Shown one piece after another: positions 1 through 5,220 of a stretch of 6,189 nt of DNA; position 1 is the stretch's first letter; each line of letters starts with the position of its first letter. The notes below the pieces were generated by a model. The model searched no databases. It saw only the letters and a program-made list of their open reading frames with translations, and had not been told where the DNA came from. Position numbers and translations under genes: made by a program. Source of the stretch: Caldifarciminota bacterium (GTDB taxonomy: Bacteria; Hydrothermota; Hydrothermia; LBFQ01; DSFT01); assembly GCA_015494735.1 (NCBI GenBank), contig WGAQ01000062.1, positions 1 through 6,189 on the forward strand, read 5' to 3'.

Positions 1-779
1 CCGTAGAATTTGGGCACGAGGAGCTGGATGAAGAACTTCGGATAGAAGGATATCTCCAGTAGTTGCTCCAGCGTATAGGAGAGCCTGGGGGAGTCCTTCA
101 CCACATCGATGAAGGCAAAGTAGTAGGCTGCAAAGAAGGGGGCGGAGCCCAGAAGGAAGAAGCCCAGTTCCCTGAATCTCCTGAAGTACAGGTAGAAGAG
201 GATCCCCATGAGGAGCGTGTATATGGGTATCTGGGGATGGCCAGCGAAGAGCATGAAGCCCACCAGGACACCAGCGACCATGGAGAATCGCCAGTCTTCC
301 TTCTCCAGAGCCAGCATGAAAAGGGGGAGAATCCATAGACTATCCACGGCGAAGTTGTGAATGAAGACCACGATATAGCCCAGAGAAAACATGTATAGAA
401 GCGCTCCGAAGAGAGCGATTTCGTCCCTGAATCTCCTCCTCAGGTATATGAACATGAATATGCCGGCCAGGAGATAGGGTATAGCCAGTCCTATGAGGAA
501 GGTGTGGATATCGTTGTTCATGAAAATCCCCATCGCGTATCTGAAAACGGCTGTGGGATTCAGGTTGAAGACCTGCGGGTCATGGAGGAAATGGATGGAG
601 GAGAAAATCTTATGGTTGAAGAAGGGCAGTATCCCCTCCTTCAGGTTCTGGGTCATATAGTAAAAGTTGGGGAAGTTCTGCTCCAGGACATCCTCGAACA
701 TGGTGGATTGTCCCGAAAGGACGGGAAGGAAGAAAATCAACCAGGCAACGAATATGATTCCCAGATAAACCACGGCCAT
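1..779 (-). CDS. YfhO-like polytopic membrane protein, partial (C-terminus beyond the left edge)
   Basis: The reading frame opens at ATG 779 and stays open for 259 codons to the window edge, so only the N-terminal part is seen. Residues 1-20 form a hydrophobic segment. A polar stretch at about 25-90 follows, with acidic residues (E29, D30) and the phrase FNLNP at 71-75. Several membrane segments then lie at about 92-113, 121-140, 144-158, 165-199 and 206-225. The motif AGHPQIPIY at 179-187 and the late LLVPKFYG match my memory of the YfhO family, GT-C-like membrane proteins thought to act in glycosylation or cell-surface polymer assembly. The substrate cannot be read from the sequence. The start was chosen because TM1 begins immediately after it. 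No Shine-Dalgarno sequence precedes it. It lies 33 nt after the stop of the 173-residue membrane protein and in the same frame, so the two may be co-transcribed. The family call is moderately sure, the function unsure. Confidence 0.72.
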   Translation of the reverse strand, partial: MAVVYLGIIFVAWLIFFLPVLSGQSTMFEDVLEQNFPNFYYMTQNLKEGILPFFNHKIFSSIHFLHDPQVFNLNPTAVFRYAMGIFMNNDIHTFLIGLAIPYLLAGIFMFIYLRRRFRDEIALFGALLYMFSLGYIVVFIHNFAVDSLWILPLFMLALEKEDWRFSMVAGVLVGFMLFAGHPQIPIYTLLMGILFYLYFRRFRELGFFLLGSAPFFAAYYFAFIDVVKDSPRLSYTLEQLLEISFYPKFFIQLLVPKFY

Positions 780-812
780 GGTTAAAAAGTTAAAGTCGGG
801 GGTAACGCAAAT

Positions 813-1334
813 CTATCGGAACCTGTAGAGCCTGTCGCTCGTCAGCAGGAATCCAGCAGCGAGAAGAAAGACCCCTATCCCCTCCATCAGGGGATTCTGG
901 AGAATCTGGAATATCACCCCCAGGAATATGAGACCCCCTGAAAGCTCCAGGCCCGTTCCCGGCCTTGCTTTTCCCAGTTCATAGAGGAGAAGACTGAAGG
1001 ACACTATACCGAGGGCCTGTATTGCCACACCCACGAGTCCGAGGGATGGGAATATATTCAGAGCGGTGTTGGCAGTAATTAGACCACTCGATATGAGGAG
1101 CATTCCCCCGAATGCATGCTTGAAATTGCCGCTGACCCTGTATATGCAGAGCATCCCCCATGCCATTATGAGTTGCACCACAGCCCAGTAAAGGAATATG
1201 GGAGGAAGGAGGACGGTGCTGAGGAATTGAATATAAACCCCGCCGAGAAAGAGGGCAAAGAAGAAGCCCATAAGGCTGGCAAGGCGAAGGTTGCCGAGGC
1301 ATCTGGAGCCCTTACTCTGCCCGCTGGAAGACAT
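813..1334 (-). CDS. Unrecognised integral membrane protein, 173 aa, about six TM segments
   Basis: I do not recognise a family. After a short polar, Ser/Lys/Arg-containing N-terminus (1-17), the chain is almost wholly hydrophobic, with segments near 17-39, 42-65, 73-95, 98-119, 129-147 and 150-166. It ends in a basic tail (RLYRFR). No catalytic or metal-binding motif is apparent. The start is well supported: AGGAGGTGAT, complementary to the usual 16S rRNA 3' end, lies just upstream, and an in-frame TGA sits two codons before the ATG. The gene follows the YedE-type transporter after 55 nt that contain a terminator-like hairpin, and it precedes the YfhO-like gene by 33 nt. A role in transport or envelope biology is only guilt by association. 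The coding call is firm; the function is unknown. Confidence 0.85.
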   Translation of the reverse strand: MSSSGQSKGSRCLGNLRLASLMGFFFALFLGGVYIQFLSTVLLPPIFLYWAVVQLIMAWGMLCIYRVSGNFKHAFGGMLLISSGLITANTALNIFPSLGLVGVAIQALGIVSFSLLLYELGKARPGTGLELSGGLIFLGVIFQILQNPLMEGIGVFLLAAGFLLTSDRLYRFR

Positions 1335-1339
1335 AGAAA

Positions 1340-1349
1340 ATCACCTCCT
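1340..1349 (-). promoter_or_regulatory. Strong Shine-Dalgarno sequence of the 173-aa membrane protein
   Basis: On the minus strand this reads AGGAGGTGAT. The GGAGG core lies 9 nt before the ATG at 1334. The match to the usual anti-Shine-Dalgarno sequence is essentially complete. It fixes the start of the downstream gene and begins only a few bases after the T-run of the hairpin at 1354-1380. Confidence 0.8.
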
Positions 1350-1353
1350 GAGG

Positions 1354-1380
1354 ATAAAAAGGCCCCGCCACAGGCGGGGC
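1354..1380 (-). terminator. Hairpin plus T-run: intrinsic-terminator-like element after the YedE-type gene
   Basis: The minus strand reads GCCCCGCC, loop TGT, GGCGGGGC, then C and TTTTTAT. The 8-bp stem is perfect and very GC-rich, the loop is three nucleotides, and the T-run is five. It lies 9 nt beyond the stop codon of the transporter gene. In bacteria this would be a textbook rho-independent terminator. In archaea the T-run alone may terminate, and the hairpin may instead stabilise the 3' end or cause partial read-through to the membrane protein behind it. No separate promoter for the downstream gene is evident in the 55-nt gap, so partial termination is a reasonable inference. Confidence 0.65.
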
Positions 1381-1389
1381 ATACGCTCA

Positions 1390-3009
1390 TTACTCTTTGC
1401 TGGCCTGGTCGTAGAGGTCCTTCTCCAGTTTATCCATATCCTCGAACTTGCCTTCCTTCTGCAGTTGCTGTATTCTGTGGACCACCATATCCTCAGTGGA
1501 CATGGTCAGGAGTTTGCCGGGAGTGACACCCAGGAACTTGGCACCCTTCTTGGCAGCCCACCAGAACATGTATGCCCAGAAGAGAACGTACAGGAGGTAA
1601 ATGAGAGACTGGAGGAAGAAGCTCTTGGGGGCAAGAAGGGCGGGGACAAAGGTGGTGGGTGCATAGATGTAATTACCCATGAGGTTATCCCAGAAATCGC
1701 GTGCCAGGGTGTACGGGAGGTATCCGATGTAGAATGCAGGCCATATGAGGAGACCGGTGATATAGAGGAGTCCGGTCCTTCCGTAGTTACGGAATTCGCA
1801 TCCAATCATGAATACGGTGCCGAGACCCAGGAGGAGACCGCCGAAGATATCCATGGGAAGAGAAGTCTTTTCCCTTATGTGCTTGAGACCGGCATCGCTC
1901 ACCTTATGGAATTCAGGACCCACGTAATTCTCCGCAAACCCAGTGGTGGCCCAGTGGTGGCCCTCCATTATATTGAAGAAAGTGAAGCCTATCCACATGA
2001 CGAAGGCAACGATGGCGATGTGGAGGGCAAGAGCGCCAAAGGGCTGAAGGGAACCAAAAACTGTCCTTAAGCTGAAGGGCATGCCCCAGATCCTGGCAGC
2101 CCTCTTCTCGTCCACGTGGACCTCCCTGCCCATCTCCGGGTTGATGAGTCCGCACTCGGTACCGAAACCGGTCTTGGCCACAGCGATTCCCAGAAGAGCA
2201 CCTATGATGAGCAGAAGGATGATGTTGGGGAGGTTCTTTCCGGTAAGCATGGCCTTGGCCATTTTGGTCTTCGCAGGGTCAACACCGAAAGCCTCCACAG
2301 CATAGTTGTTTCCGAAGAAGGCATTGTACATGATAATCAGGAAGAAGAAGACCAGGAAGGCCATGAGGACACCGCTCAGGATGGGATAGGGATTCTTCTC
2401 GGAGTAGGTGAGACCATCCGCCCACTTGAGCTCCTTCGCCTGCACCACGTACCACTTCGTATCCTGGCTCTTGAAGTACTGGGAGAGCTGAAGTTTACGG
2501 AATATCAGGAATGCGATGAGGGCACCCACCGTTGCAGAGCCCATTACCACGAAGCTCTTGAGGTTGAAAGCAGGAAATCCACCAAGGAGATGATGCAACG
2601 TACATCCACCGGCCACACGGGTTCCCCATGCGAAGAGGGCACCACCCAGAACAGTGAAGAAGAGCATCGCCTTGGGATACTTGACCCACGTGCGGAACTC
2701 GCCCTCCAGCCATGCGAACACGAGAGCAGCAATCATCGCCCCTATGATTATCCACTGGATGGAGGGCTGGTAGTCAGGGCGGGTGGCAATAAGACTTCCA
2801 CCGAATAGAGTGGTTTCGAAGGCGGCATACATCCTCGCCATACCGCTGGTAACACCTATGAACTTATGCTTGGGGTGTCCCAGCGGTATGAACACATAGT
2901 TTATAACTTCCGCCAGAGCCGTAAGAAGACCTGCAGTCCACCACGGCCACTGACGCTTGAGCCACCCCTTCCCTATCCAGCCGTTCTTTATATTTACCAA
3001 CTGGCTCAT
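1390..3009 (-). CDS. YeeE/YedE-family membrane transporter for a sulfur compound (539 aa)
   Basis: This is a polytopic membrane protein of the YeeE/YedE (Sulf_transp) family, whose characterised members take up thiosulfate; some relatives are linked to selenium metabolism. Three cysteine motifs are visible: GTRVAGGCTLHHLLGG at 129-144 (C136), GFGTECGLINPEMGR at 281-295 (C286) and MIGCEFRNYGRTG at 401-413 (C404). Three conserved cysteines are known to act in passing thiosulfate through the TsuA channel. Hydrophobic segments lie at about 22-42, 84-101, 113-131, 152-170, 207-231, 262-280, 325-346, 386-403, 411-432 and 463-485. Polar stretches at 171-206 and 346-385 and a charged helical tail after 500 add length, so it exceeds the roughly 350-400 residues usual for YedE. 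An AGGAGGT sequence 8 nt upstream supports the start. A TATA-like element precedes the gene and a hairpin follows it. The family is confident; the substrate (thiosulfate, another sulfur species or selenium) is open. Confidence 0.88.
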   Translation of the reverse strand: MSQLVNIKNGWIGKGWLKRQWPWWTAGLLTALAEVINYVFIPLGHPKHKFIGVTSGMARMYAAFETTLFGGSLIATRPDYQPSIQWIIIGAMIAALVFAWLEGEFRTWVKYPKAMLFFTVLGGALFAWGTRVAGGCTLHHLLGGFPAFNLKSFVVMGSATVGALIAFLIFRKLQLSQYFKSQDTKWYVVQAKELKWADGLTYSEKNPYPILSGVLMAFLVFFFLIIMYNAFFGNNYAVEAFGVDPAKTKMAKAMLTGKNLPNIILLLIIGALLGIAVAKTGFGTECGLINPEMGREVHVDEKRAARIWGMPFSLRTVFGSLQPFGALALHIAIVAFVMWIGFTFFNIMEGHHWATTGFAENYVGPEFHKVSDAGLKHIREKTSLPMDIFGGLLLGLGTVFMIGCEFRNYGRTGLLYITGLLIWPAFYIGYLPYTLARDFWDNLMGNYIYAPTTFVPALLAPKSFFLQSLIYLLYVLFWAYMFWWAAKKGAKFLGVTPGKLLTMSTEDMVVHRIQQLQKEGKFEDMDKLEKDLYDQASKE

Positions 3010-3017
3010 CTTTCACT

Positions 3018-3024
3018 ACCTCCT
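3018..3024 (-). promoter_or_regulatory. Shine-Dalgarno sequence of the YedE-type transporter
   Basis: The minus strand reads AGGAGGT with 8 nt between it and the ATG at 3009. The spacing is ideal and it decides the start of the transporter gene. Confidence 0.8.
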
Positions 3025-3045
3025 GTATCTCCCTTTATATCGGCA

Positions 3046-3058
3046 TTTTATAATTTCC
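3046..3058 (-). promoter_or_regulatory. Putative archaeal BRE/TATA promoter of the YedE-type transporter
   Basis: The minus strand reads GGAAATTATAAAA: an A-rich BRE-like half followed by a TATA-like half. A start about 25 nt downstream would fall near 3022-3028, at or just before the ribosome binding site, giving a very short leader. A second TATA-like string (ATATAAA, 3034-3040) lies nearer the gene but would place the start almost at the ATG, which fits poorly with the strong Shine-Dalgarno sequence. The assignment rests on spacing and composition only. Confidence 0.5.
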
Positions 3059-3060
3059 AC

Positions 3061-3252
3061 ACAAAACTGGTGAGTTTTAAGTTTAAAGGCATCCTGTATC
3101 GTTATGTTTTTAAATCGATTGCTAAAACGAATTTTTGTCTTCCAGAGGCGATTATGCGATTTTATGGATTTATAGTTGATATATACTTAACGCCTGCCTG
3201 AATCGAATACCTTGCACAATCGGAGAAAATCATACCGACCAATGACTTGCAC
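3061..3252. other. AT-rich intergenic spacer with no supported gene
   Basis: This stretch separates the stop of HK-B from the promoter of the transporter gene. It is clearly richer in A and T than the flanking genes and contains several TATA-like strings (for example near 3168-3190) and a small palindrome ATCGAT around 3114-3119. I see no convincing hairpin, no C/D or H/ACA guide RNA signature and no tRNA. A 23-codon minus-strand frame starts near 3231 without a ribosome binding site and is not called. The region probably holds the 3' end of the HK-B transcript and upstream control sequence for the transporter. Confidence 0.5.
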
Positions 3253-4353
3253 TCAGTAAGCAACCAGGAACTCTATCCTGAAATGGGTATAACCTTCTTC
3301 AGACTCAACCAGATACACCCTTGCATCGTGCATGCGGAGAATTCTCTCCACCAGTATCAACCCTATACCCCATCCACCCTCCTTGGTCGTTCTGCTTTCC
3401 TCGAAGAGATGGCGCTTTATCTCCTCCGGGATACCCCTCCCATAATCGATTACGTCCACAGTACACCTTCCGCCCTCCTCCCGCATCCTTATCACCATCT
3501 TCCCGCCATCCTCCCTGCGGGCCTCGAATGCATTTTTTATGAAATTCTCGAAGACCCACGTAAGAAGTTCCCCATCCCCCCTCACCCTGCAATCCCCTTC
3601 TATCTCCACATGAAACCTGTCCCGAAGACGGAACCGAAGGAACCTGACCGCCCTCTCTGCGGCCTCTCTCAGATTCACCTCTCCCATGGAAGGGCTGCTC
3701 CCTATCTTGGAAAAGCGTCTGAGTATGGAGTTGATTCGCTCCATATCCTCCGAAATCCTCTCCAGCACATCGTCCGCATCCGGGCACCTCCGCCTCAACC
3801 TCTCCAGGTATGCGTTGATGGAGGTTATGGGATTTCCCAGTTGATGGGCAAGTCCCTTCGCAAATATATTCCAGAATCGCTCCGATTCGTATCGAACGGC
3901 GCCCCTTATGGAGAAGAAGGCCAGGACGAATGCAACCAGGACGATTATCAGAAGTGCAAGGGGCAGGAGGGTGAGGTAAACTATGGAGCGGGGTTCCCCG
4001 AAGTACATGCGCCCGATGTAGAAATCCTGATAGTATATGTCTATGAAGTTGCCCTTCTCTTCCAGTTCCCTCAGTTTTCTTTCGACGAACTCCCTGCTGG
4101 GGGGATAACCCCTAACGTACCGGATTCGACCCCTGTCATCCGTCAATATTATGGGAAATTCGATGTAATTCATAAGGGTGTCCAGCTGCGGTGAACCGGA
4201 TATGAGCATCTCCGTTATGCTCCTCGCCAGAGCATCTGTGTACTTTCGAATGTCGGACCTGATGTGGGATATGGCCATATTGGAGAGAAAGTAGGAGATT
4301 ATCACGACGAATGCGAAGCTCAGGGAGAGGATGATTTCGGTCCTTATCCGCAT
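3253..4353 (-). CDS. Membrane sensor histidine kinase HK-B (complete, 366 aa)
   Basis: This is a two-component sensor kinase that should autophosphorylate on histidine and pass the phosphate to a response regulator, none of which is in this window. Residues 7-27 are TM1 and about 125-148 are TM2. The roughly 95 residues between them would lie outside the membrane; the stretch FPIILTDDRGRIRYVRG (66-82) looks like part of a PAS-like sensor fold. The H-box is GLAHQLGNPITS (167-178) with phospho-acceptor H170. The N-box is ENFIKNAFEA (269-278) with N274, the G1 box is DYGRGIP (303-309), and the F/G2 region is FEESRTTKEGGWGIGL (317-332). All catalytic boxes are intact. The start ATG overlaps the stop of the crotonase gene by one base (TAATG), implying translational coupling. 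AHQLGNP and the layout before it recall kinases common in Bacteroidetes, from memory. The kinase call is firm; the signal is unknown. Confidence 0.92.
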   Translation of the reverse strand: MRIRTEIILSLSFAFVVIISYFLSNMAISHIRSDIRKYTDALARSITEMLISGSPQLDTLMNYIEFPIILTDDRGRIRYVRGYPPSREFVERKLRELEEKGNFIDIYYQDFYIGRMYFGEPRSIVYLTLLPLALLIIVLVAFVLAFFSIRGAVRYESERFWNIFAKGLAHQLGNPITSINAYLERLRRRCPDADDVLERISEDMERINSILRRFSKIGSSPSMGEVNLREAAERAVRFLRFRLRDRFHVEIEGDCRVRGDGELLTWVFENFIKNAFEARREDGGKMVIRMREEGGRCTVDVIDYGRGIPEEIKRHLFEESRTTKEGGWGIGLILVERILRMHDARVYLVESEEGYTHFRIEFLVAY

Positions 4354-5114
4354 TACTTCCCGCTCTTTTCCAGAAACTGACGAAGGCGCTCCCTCGCCTC
4401 CTCCGTTGCCCGGGCCCTGGATATCACCTCCGCGCTGTACGAAAGGACTTCCTCATCCGACATACTCCTGAGTCTCACGAGCAATTCCTTCGTGAATCTC
4501 AATGCCAGCCACCCATTGGAGCGGAGGGTGGATATGATGCTCTCCACCTTCTCATCCAGTTCCCGGGGGGTGGAGGCCAGTTCGTGAACCAGTCCTATTT
4601 CCTTTGCCACCCTTCCATCGAATATCTCCCCCGTCAGGAAGTACCTGCGGGCGACAGAGTATCCCACCTTCCTTATCGCAAATGTGGATATGACCGCGGG
4701 GACCAGGCCCAGTTTCACCTCGGTCCATCCGAATCGGGTATCCTCCATAGCAATTACGATATCTGAGACGGCCACGAGTCCCATACCACCACCGATGGCA
4801 GCCCCGTGAACCCGCGAAACGACGGGAACAGGAGATGTATCTATGAGTTCGAACATACGGGCCATCCGCAGGGAGCCCCTGTAATTCTCCTCGAAGGTGG
4901 CCTCTCCCATCCGCTTCATCCATTCGAGGTCCGCACCGGCGGAGAAGACTTTGCCGTTTCCCCTCATCAGCACACAGCACACATCATCGGGAATGGAGGA
5001 GAAGACCTCTATGAGCTCCTCTATCATGACTTCGTCGAAAGCATTGCGTTTCCGGGGACGGTCGAAGGTTATTCGAAGGACACCGTCGGTGATTTCGGTG
5101 TTAAGAGTCTTCAA
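4353..5114 (-). CDS. Enoyl-CoA hydratase/isomerase (crotonase) family protein, methylglutaconyl-CoA hydratase-like, TTG start
   Basis: This 253-residue protein has the usual length of a single-domain crotonase, a cytosolic acyl-CoA hydratase or isomerase. Visible marks are DRPRKRNAF (18-26), the oxyanion-hole segments FSAGADL (57-63) and GAAIGGGMGL (104-113), and FGWTEVKLGLVPAVIS (128-143), followed by ARRYFLTGEIFDG (155-167) and KEIGLVHEL (171-179). E132 corresponds to Glu164 of rat crotonase. The place of Glu144 is taken by G112, as I recall for LiuC-type methylglutaconyl-CoA hydratases. The GLVPAVIS and RRYFLTGE phrases also point to that subgroup, active in leucine or isovalerate breakdown. 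The start is TTG at 5114, immediately after the tRNA. The frame contains no earlier start codon before an in-frame stop inside the tRNA, and the next Met (30) would delete the conserved N-terminus. Its stop overlaps the HK-B start. The family is firm; the substrate is tentative. Confidence 0.88.
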   Translation of the reverse strand: MKTLNTEITDGVLRITFDRPRKRNAFDEVMIEELIEVFSSIPDDVCCVLMRGNGKVFSAGADLEWMKRMGEATFEENYRGSLRMARMFELIDTSPVPVVSRVHGAAIGGGMGLVAVSDIVIAMEDTRFGWTEVKLGLVPAVISTFAIRKVGYSVARRYFLTGEIFDGRVAKEIGLVHELASTPRELDEKVESIISTLRSNGWLALRFTKELLVRLRSMSDEEVLSYSAEVISRARATEEARERLRQFLEKSGK

Positions 5115-5187
5115 TGGGCCGGCTGGGACTCGAACCCAGGACCCCCGGATTAAAAATCCGGTGCTCTGCCTGCTGAGCTACCGGCCC
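5115..5187 (-). tRNA. tRNA-Lys, anticodon TTT, no encoded CCA
   Basis: The minus strand folds into a complete cloverleaf of 73 nt. The acceptor stem pairs GGGCCGG with CCGGCCC, the D stem is GCTC/GAGC, and the anticodon stem CCGGA/TCCGG closes a TTTTTAA loop, giving anticodon TTT. The variable loop is GGGTC and the T arm is CTGGG-TTCGAGT-CCCAG. The discriminator base is A at 5115 and CCA is not encoded, as is common in archaea. The gene lies 33 nt after the HK-A stop, and the very next base (5114) is the T of the TTG start of the crotonase gene. It is therefore probably co-transcribed with that gene. Confidence 0.97.
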
Positions 5188-5202
5188 GAGTGCAGGGGTG
5201 AA

Positions 5203-5211
5203 AATTATACA
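5203..5211 (-). promoter_or_regulatory. Possible TATA element before tRNA-Lys
   Basis: The minus strand reads TGTATAATT in the 33-nt gap between HK-A and the tRNA. Its centre is about 20 nt before the mature tRNA 5' end, slightly short for an archaeal TATA box, so transcription might start at or just inside the tRNA end, or the tRNA may instead be read from the HK-A promoter. The string resembles a bacterial -10 box equally well. This is a weak call. Confidence 0.3.
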
Positions 5212-5220
5212 GTTTGCAGA

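Noticed and set aside
63..785. Two plus-strand frames of 91 and 93 codons near the left edge.
   Set aside because: They lie opposite the YfhO-like frame, which runs open to the edge and shows membrane segments and the GHPQ motif. The plus-strand frames show only acidic shadow composition.
1166..1390. Minus-strand frame of 74 codons beginning MSVCPACGG, with its ATG overlapping the transporter stop (TAATG), suggestive of a small zinc-ribbon protein.
   Set aside because: Only one CxxC pair exists. CPACGG comes from the GC hairpin itself, there is no ribosome binding site of its own, and most of the frame overlaps the well-supported 173-residue gene in another frame.
1291..2808. Long plus-strand frames of 259 and 230 codons opposite the transporter gene.
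   Set aside because: Both are antisense to the YedE-type gene and its neighbour. Their high Glu/Gly content is what reverse reading of hydrophobic codons gives, and they have no start signals.
3160..3231. A 23-codon minus-strand frame in the spacer before the transporter gene.
   Set aside because: It is very short, has no ribosome binding site and no recognisable features; such frames arise often by chance.
3247..4194. Long plus-strand open frame of 315 codons.
   Set aside because: It is the antisense shadow of histidine kinase HK-B, whose motifs are complete. The plus-strand translation is rich in Pro and His with no recognisable domain.
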